Of a stretch of 52,770 bases of DNA, positions 15,627-23,603 are shown piece after piece (positions within the stretch are counted from its first letter, which is position 1; every line of letters begins with the position of its first letter). The notes beneath the pieces were generated by a model. The model was not told the DNA's origin. It did not search any database and saw only the letters and a list, made by a program, of their open reading frames with translations. Made by a program: the position numbers and the translations under genes. This stretch comes from Chloroflexota bacterium (lineage in GTDB: Bacteria > Chloroflexota > Dehalococcoidia > UBA2979): NCBI GenBank assembly GCA_009837285.1, contig VXTU01000037.1, positions 1 to 52,770 on the forward strand, in the 5' to 3' direction.

Positions 15627-16891
15627 GCACCGCGCGCTGGCTCGCCCTGACCTTCGCCACGGTGGCCGTCGTGGGCACGGTCGCGCTGCCACAGGGATGG
15701 GCGGCGCTGGTCGCCCTCGTCGCCGTGCTCGCACTGCTTGGGGTTGCGTTGCGCTCGGGTCGCCCGCCGCCTCTCGCCGAGCGATTCGCGCCGGAGCCGG
15801 AGCCCCTCGAGGCTGTCGAGCCCGCCCCTGCCCACGCCTGGCGCGAAGTCGTCGACATGCTCCCGCTCGGCATCGCGCTGCTGGACGAGGAGCTAACGGT
15901 CCTTGACGCGAACCCGGCGTTCGCGCGGCTGGTCGGTCACCCGATCAACAGCATGATCGACGTGTCGCTCATTCGCGCGACACGCGAGTACGACCTGAAC
16001 GCAGCAGTGCGTGATCGACCCGCCGAGCCTGTGGAAGTGCGGCTCACCGGTGGGAGGCATGTCCGCGTCCAGCTTGCTCCGCTGGACCCTCCTCTGCTCG
16101 CCGGTCGGGCCACGCTCATGCTCTGCATCGAGGACGTGACCGCGCTCCACGACGCGCAGCGTGCCCGCACCGACCTCGTCGCGAACCTCTCGCACGAGCT
16201 GCGCACCCCGATCTCCGGAGCGCGCGCCATCGCCGAGACGCTGCAGTCAGCGTCCGAGGACCCCTCAGGGCGCGAGCGCTTCCTCGGCCTGCTCAACGAG
16301 GAGCTGGAGCGGATGGGCGACCTGGTGCAGCGTATGCTGCGCCTCGCGCAGCTTGAGTCGGAGCTGGAGCCGCTGGAGCTCGAGGCCGTCTCCCCGGCCT
16401 CGCTGCTGGAGGCCGCAGCAGAGCGCTTCGGCCCCGTCGCGGGCCGCCAGGACGTGCGCATCGAGGTGGAACCTTCGGCGACCGACCCGGTGAGCGCGAA
16501 CCCGGCGCGTGCGGGCGAGGTCCTCGCGAACCTCCTCGACAACGCCCTGCGGCTCAGCCCGCCCGGCTCGCGTATCACGCTCGCCGCCCTCGCCGATGAC
16601 GGCAGCGACGCGGGCGCGGTGCGCTTCGAGGTACACGACGAGGGTCCCGGCATCCTGCTGCAGGAGCGCGACCGCGTCTTCGAGCGCTTCTACACGGGCG
16701 ACGCCGCGCGCGAGGGGGGCTCGCACACCGGCCTTGGCCTCGCGATCGCGCGGCGGCTGGTGCAGCAGCAGGGCGGGCGCATCTGGGTCGCGGACCGCTT
16801 CCCCGGCGCGACGCTGTGCTTCACGCTCGAACGTGCCGATGGATCCCTACCGGTCGACCCGGGTGATGAACCGGGCGCGGCGCCCGGCTAG
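15623..16891 (+). CDS. Membrane sensor histidine kinase (PhoR-like layout)
   Basis: 422 aa from a GTG overlapping the response regulator stop. Two short N-terminal membrane segments (ALTFATVAVVGTVALP and WAALVALVAVLALLGVAL) have almost no periplasmic loop. A PAS-like domain follows (EVVDMLPLGIALLDEELTVLDAN, ~75-180), then HisKA with the phospho-His in ANLSHELRTPISG, then the HATPase boxes (NLLDNALRLSP, HDEGPGI, RFYTGD, HTGLGLAIARRLV). The lack of an extracellular sensor implies sensing through the membrane, the PAS domain or a partner protein, as in PhoR. Its cognate regulator is the upstream gene. Confidence 0.92.
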   Translation: MSTARWLALTFATVAVVGTVALPQGWAALVALVAVLALLGVALRSGRPPPLAERFAPEPEPLEAVEPAPAHAWREVVDMLPLGIALLDEELTVLDANPAFARLVGHPINSMIDVSLIRATREYDLNAAVRDRPAEPVEVRLTGGRHVRVQLAPLDPPLLAGRATLMLCIEDVTALHDAQRARTDLVANLSHELRTPISGARAIAETLQSASEDPSGRERFLGLLNEELERMGDLVQRMLRLAQLESELEPLELEAVSPASLLEAAAERFGPVAGRQDVRIEVEPSATDPVSANPARAGEVLANLLDNALRLSPPGSRITLAALADDGSDAGAVRFEVHDEGPGILLQERDRVFERFYTGDAAREGGSHTGLGLAIARRLVQQQGGRIWVADRFPGATLCFTLERADGSLPVDPGDEPGAAPG

Positions 16892-17308
16892 GGCCTGTGG
16901 CCGCTGCTACCATCGCGGGTACGTGACGCGCCTGAGCCGCTAAGGCAGGTGTGGCTCGAAGGGTAGTTCCGACATGCCCGAATGGGGTTGCGAGCTCTCG
17001 AATACATCGTCGGCGCGGTGCTGCTCGGGCTCGTGCTCGTCGTGACCACGTCCTCCAAGCCGCAATGTCCCCTCGATAACCCGTGGTCCTTCGCCTACAA
17101 CAGTCCCAAGTGGAGTGGCTTCATCATTCCGGGCATGGAGTCCCCTATCCGCCGGAATGCGGTTGGCATGGGAACTGGAAGAGCCCCTGAAGGTAGACGG
17201 GCCCTAGGCCTCTGGCTCCGTACGGGCGGGCGCGGGAGATGGAGCGGTGGGCCGACAGGCGGTTACGGCTGCACACGTCTGCCTTCGATGTACCCGTGAT
17301 GCCGAGAT
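16892..17308. other. ~420-bp interval without a convincing gene
   Basis: The region separates the kinase gene from the convergent LRR gene. A 105-codon plus-strand ORF (16982-17299) opens with a plausible membrane helix (ALEYIVGAVLLGLVLVVTT) but has no ribosome-binding site, and beyond ~50 codons reads as low-complexity G/R-rich sequence. I regard it as doubtful. No RNA gene or clear terminator was seen. Confidence 0.4.
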
Positions 17309-18142
17309 TCAGTAGAACCATGTCGACTTAATGACCTGCTCCAACAGATCGATGACCCACTGCCGCGTGGCGTTGTTGCCTTCAAAGGAGTAGAGCTGGT
17401 ATCCCCCCGACCCCTCATTCGAGACCTGGATCCAGACTTGAGCGCCGGTCGCGGGGTCTTCAAGGCTCATGTATGTGTAACGGGACAGGATCGTGGCGCG
17501 GTACTGCAACGTCAGGCCCTCCGGGACGTCGAACATGAAAGGCCGTCCCTCCTTCGTCACCCGGTAGGTGCCGGGCGTAAGCACCGTGTCGTATGACATC
17601 AAGGGCGGACGGTCGCACTCGTGGAGGCCAGTCGCTGTCACGTCGTTCGTCGCCGTAGCCACCAATACCGGCGGCATGCAGCCCACGAAGCTCGTCCCCG
17701 CCAGGGAGACATTCCTCAGCCTCGTCAGGCGGGCCAGCTTGGACGGGAGCCTCCCCGTGAGATGGTTCGCGCTGAGGTCCAGCGTCGTTAGCCCCGTGAG
17801 GTCGCCCAGCAGCCCCGTCAGATAGCCGTCTAGCCCCATCCCCGACAGATTCAGGCCCGTCACTCGTTGTGGTGGTCCAGCGATGGTGACGCCAGCCCAG
17901 TCGGCCATCGGCGTGTTGGCTGCCCAGTGGAGGTCACCCGACCCTTGCAGATCATCGCGGATGCTCAGCAGCGTCTCGCAGTCGGCCACGAGCTCAGTGC
18001 TCTTGCTCGGGTTCGTCACCGCGAACCCCGAGGAACACGTGATGACCTTTTGCTCCCAGTCAGTCATCCGGGCAACGACCAGCAGGCCGAGGACCAGACC
18101 GATGGCGATGAAGAAGTCGAAGCGTGGCGCTCGTGCCGTCAC
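17309..18142 (-). CDS. Membrane-anchored leucine-rich-repeat protein
   Basis: 277 aa from a GTG. The N-terminal anchor FFIAIGLVLGLLVVARM (~10-26) is followed by an extracytoplasmic domain. This contains ~3 leucine-rich repeats (VTGLNLSGMGLDGYL, GLTTLDLSANHLTGRLPS, RLRNVSLAG) of the L-x-x-N-x-L-x-G-x-[IL]-P type best known from plant receptor proteins. Cys pairs flank the repeats (CSS..., VADCETLL, GCMPP, HECDRPP). The C-terminal ~110 residues (from PGTYRVTKEGRPFMFDVPEG) look like a beta-rich domain of unknown kind. A role in ligand or surface binding is plausible but unproven. Confidence 0.65.
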   Translation of the reverse strand: MTARAPRFDFFIAIGLVLGLLVVARMTDWEQKVITCSSGFAVTNPSKSTELVADCETLLSIRDDLQGSGDLHWAANTPMADWAGVTIAGPPQRVTGLNLSGMGLDGYLTGLLGDLTGLTTLDLSANHLTGRLPSKLARLTRLRNVSLAGTSFVGCMPPVLVATATNDVTATGLHECDRPPLMSYDTVLTPGTYRVTKEGRPFMFDVPEGLTLQYRATILSRYTYMSLEDPATGAQVWIQVSNEGSGGYQLYSFEGNNATRQWVIDLLEQVIKSTWFY

Positions 18143-18144
18143 AG

Positions 18145-18234
18145 CTACCTGCTCTCGGCGTCGACCTCGATCCGGGGCTCGCGTGCGTCATTGCGGAGGA
18201 GCGCCGACTCCTCCACAACGAGGTCGAGGATCAC
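18145..18234 (-). other. Possible small ORF or remnant with in-frame amber
   Basis: Between the MFS and LRR genes one minus-strand frame reads SEFQEYGLP-stop(TAG)-TDEVILDLVVEESALLRND and so on to a TAG at 18145. The composition looks coding, but there is no good start: a GTG at 18234 gives 29 codons. It may be a decayed gene end or chance. Confidence 0.25.
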
Positions 18235-18271
18235 TTCATCCGTCTACGGGAGGCCGTACTCCTGGAACTCG

Positions 18272-19561
18272 CTAGGCCTCGGAGGCGACGGCGACGGGCT
18301 CCGGGCGCTCGCGGAAGTTGCCGGTCGTCACCAGTGAGCGGACCTCGGGCAGGAACATCGTCGCGGCAGTGAATCCCGCGATCCAGGCGATGGCCGGGAT
18401 CAGCAGGAGCACCCGCACGCCGGTCTCGTCGGAGAGCCAGCCGAAGCCGAAGTTCACGAACGCCATGTGGCCGGCCGCGAGCACCACATACAGCGCCATC
18501 ACGCGCCCGCGGAACTCGTCGGGCGTGATGCGCTGCACGAACGTCGCCGACATCGCCATGTAGCTCGCTTGCGTCGCCCCGGCTAGGACGCCGCCTGTCA
18601 CCGCGAGGAATGGCGTGGTGGCGAACCCGACGACGAACATCGCGAAGCCGCTGCCGATGCCAATGATGAAGAACATCCGGCCCATCGCGGCGTCGTTCTG
18701 GAGCATTGAGACGATCAGCGTCCCGATAATCGATCCGACGCCGATGCCCACGATGATGCCGCTGTACGTCACGTCGGCGCCGCCGACGATCGTCGCAAGC
18801 GTCGGCATCATCGAGTCGAACGCCATCGTCGCCCCGCAGTGGAAGCCGACGAGCACGAGCATGATCAGCACGCGCGGGTCGCGCTCGACGTACCGCACGC
18901 CCTCGAGGATGTCGTGGTAGACGCCGCCGATCGCGAAGGCCGACTCGGCGCCGCTCGGCCGCGGCGGGCTGCGGTACTCGAGGCGCGCGAGCTCGATAAG
19001 GGCGAACGTGAGGAAGACGCCTGAGAGCACGAAGACCGAGCCTGCGCCGAACGTGGTCAGGAGCGCGCCGCCGATGAGTGGACCCGCGATGCGCGAGCCG
19101 TGCCGGGTGATGCCGGAGAGCGCCACGGCGTTGAGCAGGTGCTCGCTCGGCACCACGTTGGGGATGATCGCCTGCTCCGCAGGCGTGCCGAACGCGCGGC
19201 CCAGCCCGCCGATGATCGCAAACACGAGCACGTGCCAGGCCTCGACCAGCCCCGCGAAGGTGATGGCGGCAAGCGCGACCGCGGCGAAGATGCCGACGGC
19301 GTCGGCGACGATGGCCATCATCCGCCGGTCCGCGCGGTCGGCCAATGCGCCGCCGATGGGCCCGAAGATCGTCATCTGGATCATGCCGGCGAAGGTGACC
19401 GCGCCGACCCATGCGCCCTGCCCGGTCAGCTCGAACACGAGCCAGCCACGGGCGAGCAGCATGGTCCAGAACGAGGCCGAGGCGAAGAAGGCGTTCCAGA
19501 AGACGTGCCGGAAGTCCGAATACAGCAGCGCCGGGTGTCGGTCGGTGATACGCGTCAGCAT
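18272..19561 (-). CDS. MFS transporter (EntS/MFS_3-like exporter)
   Basis: About 429 aa with twelve hydrophobic segments. The N-terminal FRHVFWNAFFASASFWTMLL, the loop-2/3 signature GPIGGALADRADRRMM and the central NAVALSG...RIAGPLIGGALL are typical of the MFS_3/enterobactin-exporter-like group. I prefer the ATG at 19561 over a TTG two codons upstream; neither has a clear ribosome-binding site. It probably exports a small molecule by proton antiport; the substrate is unknown. It ends 129 bp before the LRR gene start on the same strand. Confidence 0.85.
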   Translation of the reverse strand: MLTRITDRHPALLYSDFRHVFWNAFFASASFWTMLLARGWLVFELTGQGAWVGAVTFAGMIQMTIFGPIGGALADRADRRMMAIVADAVGIFAAVALAAITFAGLVEAWHVLVFAIIGGLGRAFGTPAEQAIIPNVVPSEHLLNAVALSGITRHGSRIAGPLIGGALLTTFGAGSVFVLSGVFLTFALIELARLEYRSPPRPSGAESAFAIGGVYHDILEGVRYVERDPRVLIMLVLVGFHCGATMAFDSMMPTLATIVGGADVTYSGIIVGIGVGSIIGTLIVSMLQNDAAMGRMFFIIGIGSGFAMFVVGFATTPFLAVTGGVLAGATQASYMAMSATFVQRITPDEFRGRVMALYVVLAAGHMAFVNFGFGWLSDETGVRVLLLIPAIAWIAGFTAATMFLPEVRSLVTTGNFRERPEPVAVASEA

Positions 19562-19582
19562 GGGCAAAGTGTACCGCGCGTC

Positions 19583-20230
19583 CTACGTTGACGTGAGGGT
19601 TGCCGCCTGCTCGAGGATCGCCTCCGACCGCTCGTCGTACGCCAGATCGCGAGCGGCCTCGCGGCCCCGGGCGCTCATCTTGCGCAGCGTGCGTGCGATG
19701 ATCCGCGCCATCTTCTCGTCGTCGTCGAGGCGCGCGGTGATCTCGGCGAACTGGGTCTCGAGGAAGACGAGGCTGAGTCCGTCCTCGAAGGTCTGGACCT
19801 CCGGGTCGGTGGTCGCCGGGTCGCGCGTCAGACCCTGCTTGAGCACGATCTGCCGCACGCGCTCAATCGTCGCGTCGTCATAGCCGACGCCACGGAGCAG
19901 GCGCTCGGCCTCGTCGGCGTGGAAGCCGCGCAGGTGCGCGCGCCACCGCAGGTAGCCGCCGCGCCCCGCGGGGAACGAGTCGCGAGGGACCGTCCAGCGC
20001 CGGACGTGGTGCGCGCGCGCGGCCAGCAGCAACGCCTCGCTCGCGTCGGGATCCAGCCGCCGCACCCAGGCGTCGACCATCCGCGCGTGCGTGAGTTCCT
20101 TCGGCCCTTCGACGCCCTCGACCTCGATGCGGTTCGGGTCGTCGGCGTTGGCTGAGTCGATGGCGGCGATCGCGAGGGCGAAGCGCCCCCTTGAAGGCGG
20201 GTGGGGCGTGGCGCGGGCGTCGTCGGTCAT
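19583..20230 (-). CDS. DUF4202 family protein
   Basis: 215 aa from ATG at 20230. The pattern RFALAIAAIDSANADDPN, GPKELTHARMVDAWVRRLDP, AARAHHVRRWTVPRDSFP and GGYLRWRAHLRGFHADEA is the DUF4202 signature. The domain has no established activity; the conserved His, Arg and acidic residues suggest an HD-like metal-binding helical fold. Members are often found next to sulfite reductase genes. That holds here: it is divergent from the sulfite reductase, sharing a ~190-bp intergenic region with a promoter and palindrome. A role linked to sulfur assimilation is an inference. Confidence 0.8.
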   Translation of the reverse strand: MTDDARATPHPPSRGRFALAIAAIDSANADDPNRIEVEGVEGPKELTHARMVDAWVRRLDPDASEALLLAARAHHVRRWTVPRDSFPAGRGGYLRWRAHLRGFHADEAERLLRGVGYDDATIERVRQIVLKQGLTRDPATTDPEVQTFEDGLSLVFLETQFAEITARLDDDEKMARIIARTLRKMSARGREAARDLAYDERSEAILEQAATLTST

Positions 20231-20279
20231 GGTGAGCCCATTATGTGCCAACGCCTCGCCATGCGCGGTGCTGACCGCG

Positions 20280-20307
20280 TTGACACGATGAGCGCGGATG
20301 GTAGGAT
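20280..20307 (+). promoter_or_regulatory. Promoter of the sulfite reductase-cysH operon
   Basis: TTGACA (20280-20285), a 16-bp spacer and TAGGAT (20302-20307) form a good housekeeping-type promoter, with the start expected near 20314. The palindromic operator at 20312-20347 would overlap the start site. Confidence 0.65.
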
Positions 20308-20311
20308 CCCG

Positions 20312-20347
20312 TATTGTCGATAAACTTGATAAAGTTACTCGACAATA
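20312..20347. promoter_or_regulatory. Nested AT-rich palindrome, probable operator
   Basis: Perfect outer arms TATTGTCGA/TCGACAATA surround a second dyad AACTT-GATA-AAGTT. The AT-rich 36-bp element stands out in high-GC sequence. It begins 4 bp after the -10 element, a classical repressor position. Its left part resembles the palindrome upstream of fic (42097-42127). Confidence 0.65.
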
Positions 20348-20420
20348 TGCCGGTCAGGGCCCGGCGACTGATGGAGGGGCGAGCGACCGCGACACCGCCT
20401 CGCCCAGGATGGAGCGCCCT

Positions 20421-22205
20421 ATGACGACCGCCACACGTACCGACCGCCCGGGCCGCGTGATCGCGATCCTCGAGGAAGAGTTCGAGGACTTCCAGACCGA
20501 GGCTACCGAGTTCCTGGCTCAGAACCGCGAGGCCGACGACTTCACCAAGTTCCGCCTGCGCCAGGGCGTCTACGGTCAGCGCCAGCCGGACCGGCAGATG
20601 ATGCGCGTGAAGCTGCCCTTCGGCGGCACGACCTCGGAGCAGCTCGAAGCCTTCGCGGTGATCGCCGAGGACTTCGCGCCGCTCGGCAAGGGCCACCTGA
20701 CGACGCGCGAGGCAGTGCAGCTGCACCACCTACCGCTCGCAGACACGCACGACATCATGCAGATCCTCGGCGCCTCCGGGCTGTCGACTCGCGAGGCGTG
20801 TGGCAACACCGTCCGCAACGTCACCGGCGACGCCTGGGCGGGCATCCGCGACGACGAGCCGTTCGACGTGACGCCGTACGCGGGCGCCTTCGTACGCTAC
20901 TTCGTGCGCAGCGACCTGACGCAGCTGCTCCCGCGCAAGTTCAAGGTGGCCTTCTCCGGCAGCGACGAAGACGCCGCGCTCACGCAGATCCACGACATCG
21001 GCTTCATCCCGGAGATCCGCGAGGTCGACGGCGTGCCCACCAAGGGCTTCAAGATGGTCACCGGGGGCGGGCTCTCGATCATGGCCCGCCACGCGGTCGT
21101 GCTGCGCGAGTGGGTCTCCGTCGACGACTACCTGCTGGTCTCCGAGGCCGTGCTGCGCATCTTCGATGCCGCCGACGCGCTGCGGAAGAACATCGCCAAG
21201 GCGCGCCTCAAGTTCCTGGTCCACCGCGTCGGCGAGGAGGAGTTCCGCCGCATGGTCGACGAGGAGCTGGCGAAGGACTGGGCGCAGGGCCGTGACGCCT
21301 CGCCCGACCCGCTTCTCTTCCTCGACGACGAGGAGGCCGAGGCACCCTCGGCACCGGCCAACCCCGACCAGCCGACCGACGCCGACCGCTCAGCGTTCGA
21401 GGAGTGGTCGCGGACGGCGGTGCGCGCGCAGAAGCAGGCGGGCTACTCGGCGATCGAGGTGAAGGTGCCGGAAGGCGACCTGAACCCCGAGCAGTTCCGC
21501 GGCCTCGCCGCGTTGCTGCGCGAGCACGGCTCCGGCCGCGCGCGCACCACGCCGTGGCAGAACATCGTGCTGCGCTGGATCCCGGACGGCAGCGTCTACA
21601 CGGTCTGGAAGGGCCTGGTCGAGCTCGGCCTCGGCGACTCGGGCACCCTCGAGATCGAGGACGTCGTGAGCTGCCCCGGGACGGACAGTTGCAAGCTCGG
21701 CATTACGAGCTCGATGGGGCTCAACCGTGCGATCGCGGACCGTGTGCGCGAGATGGTGGTGACCGACCCGCTGACGCGTCGCATCCTCATCAACGCCAGC
21801 GGCTGCCCGAACTCGTGCGGGCAGCACCACATCGCGAACATCGGGTTCCACGGTGCCGCCATCAAGTCCGGCGAGCGCCAGGTACCGGCCTACCACGTCT
21901 TCGTCGGCGGCAACCGCCGCCCCGGCGCGGACCTCGAGCTCGGCACGCTGCTCAAGGTCCGGCTCCCCGCCAAGCGGGTGCCCGACGCCGTCGAGCGGCT
22001 CGTCCGGCTCTACGAGGCCGAGCGCGCGGACGGCGAGGAGTTCAACGCGTTCTTCGAGCGCGCGGGCAAGGTGCACTTCGAGGATGCGCTGCGGGACCTC
22101 ACGCTTCCGCCCGAGTTCTCGCTCGACACCATGAACGAGTTCATCGACTGGGAGCGCGACCGCATCTACGTCCTCGAACGTGGCGAGGGCGAGTGTGCGG
22201 TCTAG
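20421..22205 (+). CDS. Assimilatory sulfite (or nitrite) reductase, siroheme/[4Fe-4S], ferredoxin type
   Basis: 594 aa from ATG at 20421 with GGAG upstream. Duplicated NIR_SIR half-domains are visible; siroheme/[4Fe-4S] ligands are in SCPGTDSCKLGIT and NASGCPNSCGQHH. DFTKFRLRQGVYGQRQ and GHLTTREAVQLHHLPL form the substrate cavity. It reduces sulfite to sulfide (or nitrite to ammonia) with six electrons, probably from ferredoxin, since no flavin domain is present. The following cysH gene and the DUF4202 neighbour favour sulfite. A linker of ~50 residues rich in Asp, Ala and Pro lies between the halves (EEAEAPSAPANPDQP). Confidence 0.9.
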   Translation: MTTATRTDRPGRVIAILEEEFEDFQTEATEFLAQNREADDFTKFRLRQGVYGQRQPDRQMMRVKLPFGGTTSEQLEAFAVIAEDFAPLGKGHLTTREAVQLHHLPLADTHDIMQILGASGLSTREACGNTVRNVTGDAWAGIRDDEPFDVTPYAGAFVRYFVRSDLTQLLPRKFKVAFSGSDEDAALTQIHDIGFIPEIREVDGVPTKGFKMVTGGGLSIMARHAVVLREWVSVDDYLLVSEAVLRIFDAADALRKNIAKARLKFLVHRVGEEEFRRMVDEELAKDWAQGRDASPDPLLFLDDEEAEAPSAPANPDQPTDADRSAFEEWSRTAVRAQKQAGYSAIEVKVPEGDLNPEQFRGLAALLREHGSGRARTTPWQNIVLRWIPDGSVYTVWKGLVELGLGDSGTLEIEDVVSCPGTDSCKLGITSSMGLNRAIADRVREMVVTDPLTRRILINASGCPNSCGQHHIANIGFHGAAIKSGERQVPAYHVFVGGNRRPGADLELGTLLKVRLPAKRVPDAVERLVRLYEAERADGEEFNAFFERAGKVHFEDALRDLTLPPEFSLDTMNEFIDWERDRIYVLERGEGECAV

Positions 22206-22254
22206 CGCGGCAACACGGCAGCATCGACGGTTCAGCTCAGGAGAGGGTGGCTGC

Positions 22255-23034
22255 GTGACGACTTCAACGGGCGAGCACCAGGTGGTGCGGGGGAGCCGCG
22301 GCGAGACGCCGACTGGCCGCCTCGCCGTACCAATCGACTACGGCGAGGCGGAAGTCATCCGTGTCGCGAACGAGGAACTCGACCGCGCCGGGCCCGGTGA
22401 CATTCTCAGCTGGGCCATCGACCGCTACGGCGAGGGCCTCACGCTCGCCTGCTCGTTCGGCGGCACGTCCGGGATGGTGCTGGTCGACATGATCCAGCGC
22501 CTCCAGCCCTCGACCGAGGTGTTCTACATCGACACCGACTACCTGTTCCCGGAGACGCACGACACCATCCGCGCCGCTCGGCTCCACTGGCCCGAGGCCA
22601 ACATCGTCGGCTACGGCCCGGAGCTCACCACGGAGGAGCAGGCCGAGCTGCACGGCGAGGCGCTCTGGGACCGGGACCCCGACCTGTGCTGTGACATCCG
22701 CAAGGTCGAGCCCAACCGCGAAGCGCTGCGCGGCAAGCGCGCGTGGGTCTCCGGCCTTCGCCGCGACCAGGCGGGCCGCGAAGAGACGCCGGCCGTGCAG
22801 TGGGACGAGAAGTTCGGGCTGGTCAAGGTCAACCCGATCATCAACTGGACCGAGAAGCTGCTCTGGTCCTACATCTTCGAGCGCGGGCTGCCATACAACC
22901 TGCTCCTCGACCGCGGCTTCCCGAGCATCGGTTGCACGAACTGCACCCGCGCCGTGCAGCCCGGCGAGGACGCCCGCGCCGGCCGCTGGTCGGGCTTCGA
23001 CAAGCTGGAGTGCGGCCTGCACACCACCTCCTGA
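22255..23034 (+). CDS. cysH: Phosphoadenylyl/adenylyl-sulfate reductase
   Basis: 259 aa from a GTG with GGAGAGGG upstream. The PP-loop-like ACSFGGTSGMVLVDM, FYIDTDYLFPET, LCCDIRKVEP and IGCTNCTRAV plus the C-terminal ECGLH define CysH. The CC...CxxC cysteine pattern binds a [4Fe-4S] cluster and is characteristic of enzymes acting on APS, so APS is the likelier substrate. The canonical nucleotide loop is S-F-G-G-T-S rather than SFGAEDM/SFQKEE. It yields the sulfite consumed by the upstream reductase. A strong terminator follows. Confidence 0.92.
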   Translation: MTTSTGEHQVVRGSRGETPTGRLAVPIDYGEAEVIRVANEELDRAGPGDILSWAIDRYGEGLTLACSFGGTSGMVLVDMIQRLQPSTEVFYIDTDYLFPETHDTIRAARLHWPEANIVGYGPELTTEEQAELHGEALWDRDPDLCCDIRKVEPNREALRGKRAWVSGLRRDQAGREETPAVQWDEKFGLVKVNPIINWTEKLLWSYIFERGLPYNLLLDRGFPSIGCTNCTRAVQPGEDARAGRWSGFDKLECGLHTTS

Positions 23035-23051
23035 GCCTCGTTCACACGTGA

Positions 23052-23081
23052 CACAACAGCCCGCTTCGGCGGGCTGTTGTG
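23052..23081 (+). terminator. Rho-independent-like terminator after cysH
   Basis: Perfect 13-bp stem CACAACAGCCCGC/GCGGGCTGTTGTG with a TTCG tetraloop, followed by a short CGTTTAA. Confidence 0.85.
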
Positions 23082-23232
23082 CGTTTAACGGGCAGGTATT
23101 CTGTGTGTGAATCACGTAAGTGAAATGCCAGGCTGATCGCGTCCTATTATGAACGTAAAATGCGGCAGATATGTTGACAGGATCGTGCTCTCGACTGCAT
23201 CCTGAGACTCGAATGTGGCAGGAAGCTTCAGC

Positions 23233-23553
23233 GTGACAACCGACGCATTCGACGCCCGCGACGTCTTCGCCACGAAGGCAGACCTGTTCGCAACGCGCTC
23301 CGAACTCCGCGAGGAGATCGCGGCAGTCAGGGCCGACCTGCTTGCGACGAGGGCGGAGCTCAAGGAGGAAATCGCTGCCCTGCGGGTCGAACTCACGGGT
23401 GAGATCGGCTCGTTGCGAACCGAGATGCATGCCGAGATCGGCGCGCTCCGGGCTGAGATGCACCAGATGGAGGCGCGCCTGATTCGCTGGATGGCCGGTG
23501 TCCTCGTCGGCGGGATGGTCGCTGCTGCCACCATCTCGCGCCTGATCGCCTGA
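23233..23553 (+). CDS. Coiled-coil protein with C-terminal membrane anchor
   Basis: 106 aa from a GTG at 23233 with AGGAAG upstream; a GTG six codons earlier is the track start. Residues ~15-85 are regular heptads built from repeated units such as ATRSELREEIAAVRADL and ATRAELKEEIAALRVEL, predicting a long coiled coil. The end WMAGVLVGGMVAAATISRLIA is a single membrane helix. The layout resembles DUF1640/CCDC90-type proteins, but the function is unknown. The stop codon lies inside a tandem repeat of an 8-bp unit. Confidence 0.6.
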   Translation: MTTDAFDARDVFATKADLFATRSELREEIAAVRADLLATRAELKEEIAALRVELTGEIGSLRTEMHAEIGALRAEMHQMEARLIRWMAGVLVGGMVAAATISRLIA

Positions 23554-23574
23554 TCGCCTGATCGCCTGATCGCC
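23540..23574 (+). repeat. 8-bp tandem repeat (GCCTGATC x4)
   Basis: Four exact copies of GCCTGATC followed by GCC. The first copy encodes the last residues and the second contains the stop of the coiled-coil gene. The unit length is not a multiple of three. Confidence 0.9.
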
Positions 23575-23603
23575 GCGTCGCTCCGCCCCGCTAAGCTGGG
23601 GGC

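Noticed and set aside
16982-17299. 105-aa ORF with a hydrophobic N-terminus
   Set aside because: No ribosome-binding site; the latter half is Gly/Arg low complexity typical of non-coding high-GC sequence.
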